NCBI RefSeq assembly: GCF_024347575.1
Contig: NZ_AP025503.1
Location: forward strand, 1,240,001-1,304,000
DNA from: Vibrio pelagius
Lineage (GTDB): Bacteria > Pseudomonadota > Gammaproteobacteria > Enterobacterales > Vibrionaceae
Length of the DNA: 64,000 nt
Direction of reading: 5' to 3'
Shown: positions 36,387-44,269 of the stretch, in pieces
Layout of the letters: every line of letters begins with the position of its first letter
Position numbering within the stretch: the first letter of the stretch is position 1
Program-made: the position numbers and the translations under genes
The notes under the pieces: generated by a model
What the model was told of the DNA's origin: nothing
Seen by the model: only the letters and a program-made list of their open reading frames with translations
Databases searched by the model: none

Positions 36387-38750
36387 CTAGAACAACCCTA
36401 GTTGTTGACCGCTGACTTGTTCAAAATCGAGTCCGATAAACGGCAATATCGCTTCCGCGACAGGTTTCAACTGCTTATCGATGTAATGTTGATAGTCGAT
36501 GCCACTCTTCAAGTACTCTTTGGGTTCAGGGCCGTTTAACGTAATCAAATACTCAATGCGCCCTTTGTTTTGGTATTGCAGAGGGCGGCCTAGCTTGTCG
36601 TTTATCTCATCCGCCATGCGTGCAGCACGAACTTGGGGCGGAATGTTCTTCTGATATTCGTGCAGTTTTCGTCTTAGCCGTTTTTGATAAACCAGCAAAT
36701 CGTCGTGTTTGCCAGCCGCTGTTTCATCGACAAAATTACGAACGTAGTCGGTTGGGTCTTGGTCATGGAAAACCATCTCATACAAAGTCTGCTGAAAGCG
36801 TTGGGCGAGTGGCGTCCAATCGGTACGCGCACTTTCTAGCCCTTTGAAGACAATCTTCTCATCGCCTTCTTCGCCAATTAGACCTGCATAGCGTTTCTTT
36901 GAGCCTGTCTCTGAACCACGAATAGTAGGCATCAAGAATTTTCGATAGTGAGTCTCGTACTCCAGTTCGAGTATAGAAGTCAGGTTGTATTTGTCTTTTA
37001 GATGCTGTGTCCACCAATCGTTGATATACGCGACCAGTGATTGACCGATTTCATCCGCATCTTCTTGACTGTAGCTACCATTCAGAGACACGAATGTAGA
37101 GTCAGTGTCACCATAGATAACCTGATAGCCTTTCTCTTCGATAAGTACCTTGGTTTGTTTCATGATCTCATGCCCGCGCATGGTAATCGACGACGCCAAA
37201 CGAGTATCGAAGAAGCGGCAGCCAGATGAGCCCAAAACCCCATAGAATGAGTTCATGATGATCTTGATCGCTTGCGAGAAGGCCTTTTCATTGTTCTTCT
37301 TTGCAACATCACGCGCAGCCCACAAGGTTTCAATCATCTCGGGTAGAAAGTGCTTGCTACGGTGGAACTGTCCACCTCGAAACCCCTCAACGGCTTGGTC
37401 GTCATCGCGGCCAATTTCTTGCTTTAATCCTTCAATCAAACCCATTGGGTCGATGAGGAAAGATCGGATGATAGATGGGTATAGGCTCTTAAAGTCGAGC
37501 ACCAGCACTGAATCGTAAAGGTTCGGGATGGAATCCATCACATAACCGCCGGGACTAGCAATCCAGTTCTCAGGCTGTAAGTTTGGCGCAATGTACCCAG
37601 CTCGATGAATCTGAGGTAAGTAGAGATTAGTAAAGGCCGCCACAGAGCCACCAACCTTATCAAGCTCAACACCAGTTAGGCGAGACCGTTCAATAGCAAA
37701 CTCAACAAGGTGTGTATGTTCAAAGATGCGATTGACTAAAACACAGTCTTGGAGGTTGTACTTGGCAAGTGAAGGTTTATCGAACTTAAACATTCGATTA
37801 ATTTCATCCATGCGGTCGTGCACATTGTGGATGTCTTTACCTTCACCCAATAGCTCTTGAGAAACCGACTCTAGAGACCAAGACCTGAAGTGGTAGGTTG
37901 CGGTTTTGAGCATGTCGATACCGTCCAAAACCACACGTCCAGGGATAGTGATAAACCCTTGCTGACTTTGAGCAGAACTGCGGAAGAAGCTAGGTTGATT
38001 ATCGCGACCGATATTGAGTTTTATTTTGTTCCATTCAGCCCGCTTGTGAAGCAGTCGGAAATCAAAATCAATCACGTTCCAACCGATAATGACGTCGGGG
38101 TCATAACGTTTAAACCAATCTATCATGGCTTCTAATAGTGCCGCTTCGTCTTTAACCCATTGAATCGCGGTTTCGGCTGCCTGCTCTGGACCCACCATGA
38201 TAACGCGACTGTCCATTGGGCTATCTAAACCAATAGAGTAGAGGATACCTTTCTCTGAGCACTCGATATCTAATGAAACGACGGATAGAGTCGGTAAGTA
38301 ATCGCCGGCTCGACATTTAGTGTTAGTGACACGCTGGTGCTGAGTTCGAGAAGTGACATTGCCGGTAAACTCAATGCTGCCTTTAATGAATCTTTCCATT
38401 AGGAAGCGATCGGCGAGACGAATATCAGCCTCAAACGTCACGATAGACTCTTGATTGAAGACTTGGTTTAAGGCGCTGCTTTCACGAATTAATCGTGTAT
38501 AGCAACCTGCTAGCGGTGTGTGCGAGAAGTTGGTCAGTTCCAGGGCTTTTATTTCGCACTCAATCCCTGCTTCCTTAGCGAGTTTGATACAGGTGTCGAT
38601 ATTCGATTGCTCGATGAAGAAGATTGGGCGCTCGCCTTTAACAGTAAGCAAAGTTGGCCCATCCGGTGTACTGACCCAAATATCAATTTGAGTCTGGCCA
38701 GAAAAATCTCTTGCTTGTCTTGTCAGCACAAAGCCTTGCTGAATATCCAA
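36387..38750 (-). CDS. polB: DNA polymerase II
   Basis: A 787-residue family B polymerase, normal length. The 3'-5' exonuclease domain has SLDIECSEKG (Exo I) and GWNVIDFDFRLLHKR (Exo II); the polymerase domain has DFKSLYPSIIRSF (motif A), IIMNSFYGVLGS (motif B) and YGDTDSTFV (motif C). The C terminus ends QQLGLF, a QLxLF beta-clamp binding motif. It restarts stalled forks and copies past lesions. In E. coli it is SOS-controlled, but I found no convincing LexA box upstream here. Confidence 0.97.
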   Translation of the reverse strand: MDIQQGFVLTRQARDFSGQTQIDIWVSTPDGPTLLTVKGERPIFFIEQSNIDTCIKLAKEAGIECEIKALELTNFSHTPLAGCYTRLIRESSALNQVFNQESIVTFEADIRLADRFLMERFIKGSIEFTGNVTSRTQHQRVTNTKCRAGDYLPTLSVVSLDIECSEKGILYSIGLDSPMDSRVIMVGPEQAAETAIQWVKDEAALLEAMIDWFKRYDPDVIIGWNVIDFDFRLLHKRAEWNKIKLNIGRDNQPSFFRSSAQSQQGFITIPGRVVLDGIDMLKTATYHFRSWSLESVSQELLGEGKDIHNVHDRMDEINRMFKFDKPSLAKYNLQDCVLVNRIFEHTHLVEFAIERSRLTGVELDKVGGSVAAFTNLYLPQIHRAGYIAPNLQPENWIASPGGYVMDSIPNLYDSVLVLDFKSLYPSIIRSFLIDPMGLIEGLKQEIGRDDDQAVEGFRGGQFHRSKHFLPEMIETLWAARDVAKKNNEKAFSQAIKIIMNSFYGVLGSSGCRFFDTRLASSITMRGHEIMKQTKVLIEEKGYQVIYGDTDSTFVSLNGSYSQEDADEIGQSLVAYINDWWTQHLKDKYNLTSILELEYETHYRKFLMPTIRGSETGSKKRYAGLIGEEGDEKIVFKGLESARTDWTPLAQRFQQTLYEMVFHDQDPTDYVRNFVDETAAGKHDDLLVYQKRLRRKLHEYQKNIPPQVRAARMADEINDKLGRPLQYQNKGRIEYLITLNGPEPKEYLKSGIDYQHYIDKQLKPVAEAILPFIGLDFEQVSGQQLGLF

Positions 38751-39189
38751 TATTGTCGCCTGTAATAATTTTTGGTGTTAAAACAAGATGCGATTCTAGC
38801 ACTTAGTGTCGAAGCTGAGACAAAAGTCATTAAAAATAGCCAGTTTTTTTTGCTTTTAGCGACTCGATAACGGGACTTACCGAACAAAAAGGTGAATTTG
38901 TAACAATTGTTCAAATCGCGGTATTGAAAATATATTTATCTTGTGTAAATTAAATGATTGGCATCTTAACTGATTGTTTTTTAATAAAGCTTAGCTGAAT
39001 AACTGTGGTTCTTGTAAATAAGTACTTGCTAAAGTTCGCGTTTCAGCACATATTCAACAGAGCTTTTTTTAACGATTTAAGTTAAGATGAACAGCAATGC
39101 TGCGATCCACTGTTCCTTTATTCAATTGTTTCAATTAGATGAATCAATACGGTGGTTGCAGAGCCAATTAATAGTGTGGAGATACAAGT
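38751..39189. other. Divergent promoter region polB / uvrY
   Basis: About 440 bp without a supported gene; AT-rich with T runs (38845, 38995, 39066 regions) and a small AACAATTGTT palindrome near 38903. It must hold the promoters of polB and the uvrY operon, but no specific site stands out. A short minus-strand frame that overlaps the polB start is a shadow. Confidence 0.4.
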
Positions 39190-39834
39190 TTGATAAATGT
39201 TTTCCTTGTAGATGATCACGAGCTGGTTCGCACAGGGATACGACGTATTATTGAAGACGTCCGTGGAATGAACGTAGCAGGGGAAGCTGAAAGCGGTGAA
39301 GAAGCAGCAAAGTGGTGTCGTACTAATAATACCGACGTCATTTTGATGGATATGAATATGCCTGGTATTGGTGGCTTAGAAGCAACCAAGAAGATTTTGC
39401 GCTTTAACCCAGACATTAAAATCATCGTTTTAACTGTTCATACGGAAAATCCGTTTCCAACTAAAGTGATGCAAGCTGGAGCTGCTGGTTACCTTACTAA
39501 AGGGGCAGGTCCGGACGAAATGGTCAATGCGATTCGCGTGGTAAACAGCGGTCAGCGTTACATTTCACCAGAAATCGCGCAGCAGATGGCACTAAGCCAA
39601 TTCTCGCCTGCCTCTGAAAATCCATTCGCTGATCTTTCTGAGCGTGAACTTCAAATTATGATGATGATCACCAAAGGTCAGAAAGTAACGGACATTTCAG
39701 AACAACTTAATCTAAGCCCTAAGACAGTGAATAGCTACCGCTACCGACTGTTTAGTAAACTAGACATCAGTGGTGATGTAGAGCTTACTCACTTAGCGAT
39801 TAGACACGGAATGCTAGACACCGAGACCCTCTAG
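39190..39834 (+). CDS. uvrY: GacA-family response regulator VarA/UvrY
   Basis: A 214-residue regulator of the NarL/GacA type: receiver with FLVDDHELVRTGIRR and phospho-acceptor Asp in VILMDMNMPGIGG (about residue 54), and a LuxR-type helix-turn-helix LSERELQIMMMITKGQ, then LSPKTVNSYRYRLFSKL. In Vibrio (VarA) it activates small RNAs that titrate CsrA, so it controls quorum sensing, metabolism and virulence. Start is TTG with GGAG 8 nt upstream. The order uvrY-uvrC-pgsA is conserved in gammaproteobacteria. Confidence 0.95.
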   Translation: MINVFLVDDHELVRTGIRRIIEDVRGMNVAGEAESGEEAAKWCRTNNTDVILMDMNMPGIGGLEATKKILRFNPDIKIIVLTVHTENPFPTKVMQAGAAGYLTKGAGPDEMVNAIRVVNSGQRYISPEIAQQMALSQFSPASENPFADLSERELQIMMMITKGQKVTDISEQLNLSPKTVNSYRYRLFSKLDISGDVELTHLAIRHGMLDTETL

Positions 39835-39849
39835 CACTGAGATTATATA

Positions 39850-41682
39850 GTGACATCCTCATTTGACTCAGTCTCATTCCTAAAGACCGTAACAGAACAG
39901 CCCGGCGTTTATCGTATGTATAACGCCGAGGCTGTTGTTATCTATGTCGGCAAAGCAAAAAATCTAAAGAAACGCCTCACTAGCTACTTTCGTAAAAAAG
40001 TCGATAGCGAGAAAACGCGTGCTTTGGTTAGCAATATTGCCAAGATAGACGTAACGGTTACACATACTGAGACAGAAGCCCTAATCCTCGAGCACAACTA
40101 CATTAAGCAGTACTTACCTAAGTACAACGTTTTGCTGCGCGATGATAAATCTTACCCTTATATCTTCATCAGTGGTCACAAACACCCAAGACTGTCGATG
40201 CACCGTGGTGCAAAAAAGAAAAAAGGGGAGTATTTCGGACCTTATCCTGATTCTGGGGCAGTGCGAGAAACCCTGCACTTGCTGCAAAAGATATTCCCAG
40301 CTCGACAATGTGAAGATACCGTTTATGCGAATCGTACTCGCCCTTGTCTGATGTATCAGATTGGTCGATGCGCCGCACCTTGTGTCAGTTCAATCATCTC
40401 CGATGAAGAGTATGCAGAACTGATTGGTTATGTGCGCTTGTTCTTGCAAGGGAAAGACAATCAAGTGTTGGAAACTCTGGTCCAAAAAATGGAGCAAGCA
40501 AGCCAACAACTCAAGTTTGAACAGGCAGCGACATTTCGCGACCAAATTCAGGCGATTCGTCGAGTACAAGAGCAACAATACGTATCTGACGATTCAATGG
40601 AAGATATGGACGTACTCGGCTTTGCGCAAGAAAACGGTGTCGCTTGTATTCATATTTTGATGATTCGTCAGGGCAAGGTGTTGGGTAGCCGCAGTCATTT
40701 TCCAAAGATCCCAAACAATACGGTTAGGGAAGAGGTGTTTTCGAGCTTCTTGAGTCAGTATTATCTGGCACATAATGAAGCGAGAACCATCCCAACTCGT
40801 TTGATCCTCAATACTGATTTGATTGAGGATGTGACTCCGATTCAACAAGCTTTGTGTGAAGTCGCAGGTCGAAAGATCCACTTCAATGCCAACCCTTCCG
40901 GAACCCGAGGTCGTTATCTCAAGTTGTCGAACACCAATGCGTTAACGGCAATAACGACCAAGATTAATCATAAAATGACGATTAATCAGCGCTTTAAAGA
41001 GCTTCAAGATGTCTTGTCTATGGATGCCATTAAGCGCATGGAGTGTTTTGATATCAGTCATACCATGGGTGAGAGCACTATCGCGTCTTGTGTCGTATTC
41101 AACCAAGAAGGTCCAGTGAAGCAGGAATACCGTCGTTACAATATCACGGGTATCACTGGAGGTGATGATTATGCTGCTATGGGGCAAGCGTTAGAGCGTC
41201 GTTACTCCAAGCAACTGGATGTGGATAAGATTCCAGACATTATCTTTATCGATGGTGGTAAAGGGCAGTTGAACCGCGCTCATGAGATTATTTCGCAATA
41301 TTGGGGTGATTGGCCTGTTCGACCAAGAATGGTGGGTATTGCGAAAGGGGTTACCCGTAAACCAGGTCTTGAAACCCTAATTACTTTGGAAGGCGAAGAG
41401 TTTAACTTACCAACGGACGCGCCAGCTTTACACCTCATTCAACATATTCGTGATGAGAGCCATAACCATGCCATCGCTGGTCATCGAGCGAAACGTGGTA
41501 AAACACGTCGCACGAGTGCGCTTGAAGGAATCGAGGGGGTGGGGCCAAAACGTCGCCAAGCTCTGTTGAAATATATGGGTGGACTGCAAGAGCTTAAGCG
41601 TGCAAGTGTTGAAGAAATAGCCAAAGTGCCGGGCATTAGTCATTCTTTGGCAGAAAACATTTATCAAGCATTGAAACAATAG
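39850..41682 (+). CDS. uvrC: UvrABC system protein C
   Basis: A 610-residue nucleotide excision repair endonuclease, normal length. The N-terminal GIY-YIG nuclease ([20 protein letters not shown]) makes the 3' cut; a Cys-rich stretch, a UVR motif ([18 protein letters not shown]) that contacts UvrB, an RNase H-like domain ([20 protein letters not shown]) for the 5' cut and a terminal HhH pair ([16 protein letters not shown]) follow. The start is GTG, 15 nt after uvrY. Confidence 0.97.
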   Translation: MTSSFDSVSFLKTVTEQPGVYRMYNAEAVVIYVGKAKNLKKRLTSYFRKKVDSEKTRALVSNIAKIDVTVTHTETEALILEHNYIKQYLPKYNVLLRDDKSYPYIFISGHKHPRLSMHRGAKKKKGEYFGPYPDSGAVRETLHLLQKIFPARQCEDTVYANRTRPCLMYQIGRCAAPCVSSIISDEEYAELIGYVRLFLQGKDNQVLETLVQKMEQASQQLKFEQAATFRDQIQAIRRVQEQQYVSDDSMEDMDVLGFAQENGVACIHILMIRQGKVLGSRSHFPKIPNNTVREEVFSSFLSQYYLAHNEARTIPTRLILNTDLIEDVTPIQQALCEVAGRKIHFNANPSGTRGRYLKLSNTNALTAITTKINHKMTINQRFKELQDVLSMDAIKRMECFDISHTMGESTIASCVVFNQEGPVKQEYRRYNITGITGGDDYAAMGQALERRYSKQLDVDKIPDIIFIDGGKGQLNRAHEIISQYWGDWPVRPRMVGIAKGVTRKPGLETLITLEGEEFNLPTDAPALHLIQHIRDESHNHAIAGHRAKRGKTRRTSALEGIEGVGPKRRQALLKYMGGLQELKRASVEEIAKVPGISHSLAENIYQALKQ

Positions 41683-41728
41683 TAAAAATCCCGCACCATA
41701 AACGCGCAATGGATAAGAGCCTAATAAT

Positions 41729-42286
41729 ATGCGTTTGAATATACCCAACATTTTGTCCCTACTGAGACTTTTTTTAATCCCAGTATTCGTTATCGTTTTC
41801 TACCTACCTTATCAATGGGCTCCTTTTGCAGCTGCGATGGTTTTTTGGGTGGCCGGATTTACTGACTGGCTAGATGGTATGTTAGCGCGTAAGCTAGGCC
41901 AGACTTCTCGTTTTGGTGCCTTTATCGACCCTGTAGCCGATAAAGTTCTCGTAGCAACGGCTCTGATTCTGATTACTGAACACTACCACTCAATTTGGGT
42001 GACGATTCCAGCAGTAACCATGATTGCACGTGAAATTATTATTTCAGCACTTCGAGAATGGATGGCTGAAATTGGTAAGCGCGCAAGCGTTGCGGTTTCT
42101 TGGGTAGGCAAGGTTAAAACTGTTTCTCAGATGTTTGCCTTATGGGTCCTGATTTGGCGCTATGACGACTGGATGATTTGGGTCGGTTACGCCGCGCTTT
42201 ATATCGCAACTATCCTGACATACTGGTCAATGGCTCAATACTTAATGGCAGCCAAAGATGACTTGTTGGATGAACAACATCATTAA
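41729..42286 (+). CDS. pgsA: CDP-diacylglycerol-glycerol-3-phosphate 3-phosphatidyltransferase
   Basis: A 185-residue inner-membrane enzyme, the committed step to phosphatidylglycerol and cardiolipin. It starts [20 protein letters not shown]; the CDP-alcohol phosphotransferase motif [10 protein letters not shown], then [10 protein letters not shown], supplies the D..DG..AR..G..D..D residues. It lies 46 nt after uvrC, with a terminator following. Confidence 0.97.
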   Translation: MRLNIPNILSLLRLFLIPVFVIVFYLPYQWAPFAAAMVFWVAGFTDWLDGMLARKLGQTSRFGAFIDPVADKVLVATALILITEHYHSIWVTIPAVTMIAREIIISALREWMAEIGKRASVAVSWVGKVKTVSQMFALWVLIWRYDDWMIWVGYAALYIATILTYWSMAQYLMAAKDDLLDEQHH

Positions 42287-42291
42287 TTGAG

Positions 42292-42317
42292 AAAAGCGAG
42301 CTTAGGCTCGCTTTTTT
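42292..42317 (+). terminator. pgsA terminator
   Basis: AAAAGCGAGC (42292-42301) pairs with GCTCGCTTTT (42306-42315) around TTAG, then T. Ends the uvrY-uvrC-pgsA transcript. Confidence 0.85.
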
Positions 42318-42476
42318 GATCTTTGAATTTCAGCATCGAAGTAATCATATGACGTGACAGTGTGATGTTGATCAATTTTAATCGCCTATTCCTTCGACCT
42401 TTTTGTACATTAAGTTAGCTATTTAGCCCTTTTCGTATAAATACTATTCAAACGAATTAAAAATACAAAAATAGTG

Positions 42477-42504
42477 TTGACTCAATCGTGTGATTCCGTA
42501 GAAT
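42477..42504 (+). promoter_or_regulatory. tRNA operon promoter
   Basis: TTGACT (42477-42482), a 16-bp spacer and TAGAAT (42499-42504), followed by a GC-rich GCATCCCG discriminator, typical of stable-RNA promoters under stringent control. The first tRNA begins about 45 nt further on. Confidence 0.7.
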
Positions 42505-42555
42505 GCATCCCGTACCCAAGAGGATGGCAATGAGCGGTTCGATTGGAGTTACTAA

Positions 42556-42629
42556 GGCGCCTTGGCAGAGTGGCTATGCAGCGGATTGCAAATCCGTGGA
42601 CCTCGGTTCGACTCCGGGAGGCGCCTCCA
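42556..42629 (+). tRNA. tRNA-Cys (GCA)
   Basis: A 74-nt cloverleaf: acceptor arms GGCGCCT/AGGCGCC, anticodon stem GGATT-GCA-AATCC, T loop GGTTCGACTCC and encoded CCA. First gene of a four-tRNA operon. Confidence 0.96.
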
Positions 42630-42654
42630 TTCAAACCTTGAGTTTGAATACTAT

Positions 42655-42730
42655 GCGACACTAGCTCAGCTGGTAGAGCGCAACCTTGCCAAGGTTGAGG
42701 TCACGAGTTCGAACCTCGTGTGTCGCTCCA
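42655..42730 (+). tRNA. tRNA-Gly (GCC), first copy
   Basis: A 76-nt cloverleaf with acceptor GCGACAC/GTGTCGC, anticodon loop within AACCTTGCCAAGGTT, T loop GTTCGAACC and encoded CCA. Identical to the copy at 42925-43000. Confidence 0.96.
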
Positions 42731-42807
42731 AATTTTGTAATGTCGATTAGCATCGACATTAAGATGGTGTTTACGAATCGTAACGGCATCGCAATAAAGA
42801 ATTGCGT

Positions 42808-42894
42808 GCCCTGGTGGTGGAATTGGTAGACACAAGGGATTTAAAATCCCTCGGCGTTCGCGCTGTGCCGGTTCAAGTCCGGCCCGGGGCACCA
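42808..42894 (+). tRNA. tRNA-Leu (TAA)
   Basis: An 87-nt class II tRNA: acceptor GCCCTGG/CCGGGGC, anticodon in GGGATTTAAAATCCC, long variable arm (TCGGCGTTCGCGCTG) and encoded CCA. Confidence 0.96.
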
Positions 42895-42924
42895 TCTATA
42901 AAGTCTAAATTTAGTTTAGCAAAT

Positions 42925-43000
42925 GCGACACTAGCTCAGCTGGTAGAGCGCAACCTTGCCAAGGTTGAGGTCACGAGTTCGAACCTCGTGTGTCGCTCCA
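42925..43000 (+). tRNA. tRNA-Gly (GCC), second copy
   Basis: Identical over all 76 nt to 42655-42730, showing recent duplication or gene conversion. Last intact tRNA of the operon, directly before a terminator. Confidence 0.96.
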
Positions 43001-43005
43001 AATTG

Positions 43006-43036
43006 AAAAACCCGAGCAGAAATGTTCGGGTTTTTT
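43006..43036 (+). terminator. tRNA operon terminator
   Basis: AAAAACCCGA (43006-43015) and TCGGGTTTTTT (43026-43036) form the stem with a 10-nt loop. Confidence 0.8.
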
Positions 43037-43084
43037 CTATTTCAGGTGCATACAATTTATTGGTAAACACAGTTATCTAAAAAG

Positions 43085-43128
43085 TAGGTCACGAGTCCCC
43101 CCGTGTACCTAGCCGGCCGCGTCGTTCC
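43085..43128 (+). pseudogene. Decayed 3' fragment of tRNA-Gly
   Basis: AGGTCACGAGT at 43085-43095 matches the intact tRNA-Gly from the variable region into the T arm; GTCG then TTCCAAATT near 43120-43132 matches its acceptor end and 3' flank. The T loop between them is broken and replaced by CG-rich sequence. It cannot fold as a tRNA, and is followed by its own terminator. Confidence 0.6.
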
Positions 43129-43140
43129 AAATTAAGAAAG

Positions 43141-43166
43141 GCTCATCAGAAATGATGAGCTTTTTT
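43141..43166 (+). terminator. Terminator after the tRNA remnant
   Basis: GCTCATC (43141-43147) pairs with GATGAGC (43154-43160), loop AGAAAT, followed by six T. An imperfect relic with the sequence GAAATGTTCGGG occurs further on (43195-43206). Confidence 0.8.
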
Positions 43167-43246
43167 GCATCTAGAACATCGTAAAGGCCGACCGAAATGT
43201 TCGGGCTTCTTTGTATTCGGATGTTTGAAAATTCACGTGCTGTTTT

Positions 43247-43310
43247 AGATTCCCTATGAACTCGTTCCTCGTTCTAGGGAATGACGGCTGACAGGGGATC
43301 TTCTGTCTAA
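43247..43310. repeat. Intergenic repeat unit, copy A (partial)
   Basis: Matches the end-to-end core of copies B and C (CTATGAACTCGTTCCTCG, GAATGACGG, GGGGATCTTCTGTCTAA) but lacks their first half and an internal segment. It ends exactly where the MITE begins. Confidence 0.75.
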
Positions 43311-43470
43311 TACCAATCACAGTAAATAAGTGGTCAAAAATAGCGCCGGGAAAAGACTTAAGAACAAGGCAGAATTTTTTGGTAAGTAGTTATTCTACAA
43401 TCAAAAATTCTAACGCAGTTATCAAGCGTTTTAACAAGCTAGGATGATCAGTTATTTACTACGATTGGTA
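43311..43470. mobile_element. 160-bp MITE-like palindromic element with 3-bp target duplication
   Basis: The ends are 26-bp imperfect inverted repeats: TACCAATCACAGTAAATAA at 43311 and TTATTTACTACGATTGGTA ending at 43470 (four mismatches over 26). TAA flanks both sides (43308-43310, 43471-43473). The same junction without the element is seen at 43629-43650 (CTGTCTAATCACTCG), so insertion with TAA duplication is directly visible. No open reading frame inside; it would depend on a transposase elsewhere. Elements of this look are common in Vibrio intergenic regions from memory. Confidence 0.85.
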
Positions 43471-43637
43471 TAATCACTCGTTACGCCTTTCTGGTTAGTC
43501 CTTTAACATAGGATGCAGTCTTAGGTTCCATGAGAGTCCCAATGAACTCGTTCCTCGCTCTAGGGAGTGACGGTTGACTGGGAGTTATCTTCGTCATCCT
43601 CGATCGTGAGGAACGAACGAGTCGGGGATCTTCTGTC
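43471..43637. repeat. 167-bp tandem repeat, copy B
   Basis: Begins TAATCACTCGTTACG and ends GGGGATCTTCTGTC. It aligns with copy C over the whole length with scattered changes. Each copy holds two palindromic REP-like pieces: ATGAACTCGTTCCTCGCTC...GTGACGG and GTCATCCTCGATCGTGAGGA. Confidence 0.85.
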
Positions 43638-43801
43638 TAATCACTCGTTACGTCCTTTCTGGTTAGTCCTTTAACATAATATGCAGTCTTAGGCTCTATG
43701 AGATTCCCTATGAACTCGTCCCTCGCTCTAGAGAATGACGGTCGACTGGGAGTTATTTTCGTCATCCTCGGTTGTGAGGATCGAGCGAGCCGGGGATCTA
43801 T
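43638..43801. repeat. 164-bp tandem repeat, copy C
   Basis: Second full copy, from TAATCACTCGTTACG to GGGGATCTA. Its junction with copy B is the uninterrupted target sequence used by the MITE one unit earlier. Confidence 0.85.
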
Positions 43802-43924
43802 TCCGTTTCGCGACGAGTTTACCTATACCTCGTATTTATAGTCCTAATATTAAAAACTATTGCTAGTGTGTTAGAAACTATGTTACTTTCCCGCCCAATC
43901 TCGGAATGGACAACGATTGCTTCT

Positions 43925-44190
43925 GGGGGATACGCGCAGTGACCATTCAGGCTGATTGTGACACTGCGTAGGGTAGGTATCAGTTAGTTCTTTAACTGAT
44001 AGACGGGATACTTATGGCGCTTGGTGCCATGTTAATGGGAAACCCAACATTGAACTCACTTAACACAACACTGCGAATCAGCTTTTCACATCCAATTGGG
44101 CCGGTGCTTCACCTTTGCCCGATCCTTCAAAACAGTAGTATTACTGAACCTTGATTTTACGCTAAGTAAATTTTGCTGCCGTTAGGCGGC
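43925..44190 (+). ncRNA. Structured leader RNA of the norspermidine operon (candidate cis-regulatory RNA)
   Basis: About 400 nt between the repeats and the first norspermidine gene are non-coding but dense in perfect stems: CGCAGTG/CACTGCG (43935-43941, 43962-43968), TATCAGTTA/TAACTGATA (43978-43986, 43993-44001), ATGGC/GCCAT (44014-44018, 44026-44030), TGGG/CCCA within ATGT/ACAT (44029-44050) and GCTGCC/GGCGGC (44175-44190). Three GATAC or GTATC words allow alternative pairing. I recall a comparative RNA motif named DABA-DC-AT found upstream of such fusion genes; whether this is it needs a covariance model. Confidence 0.65.
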
Positions 44191-44269
44191 GCTTGGTCGT
44201 GTTTGTCATTTGACTTGCACGGGCGTACAACTATACCTCGCTTCTAGCAATGTGCTGTTAGGAGGGAGT

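Noticed and set aside
38723..38914. A 63-codon minus-strand frame upstream of polB
   Set aside because: It overlaps the polB start in another frame, has no ribosome binding site and an unlikely Cys/Phe/Tyr-rich composition.
38751..39189. A LexA box for polB
   Set aside because: No CTGT-N8-ACAG-like sequence with acceptable match was found in the upstream region.
42562..43080. Open frames across the tRNA genes
   Set aside because: They are chance frames in tRNA sequence; the repeated peptide AQLVERNLAKVEVTSSN is translated tRNA-Gly.
43085..43801. Genomic island or prophage attachment at the tRNA array
   Set aside because: A tRNA fragment and repeats are present, but there is no integrase or foreign gene; the next genes are the core norspermidine operon.
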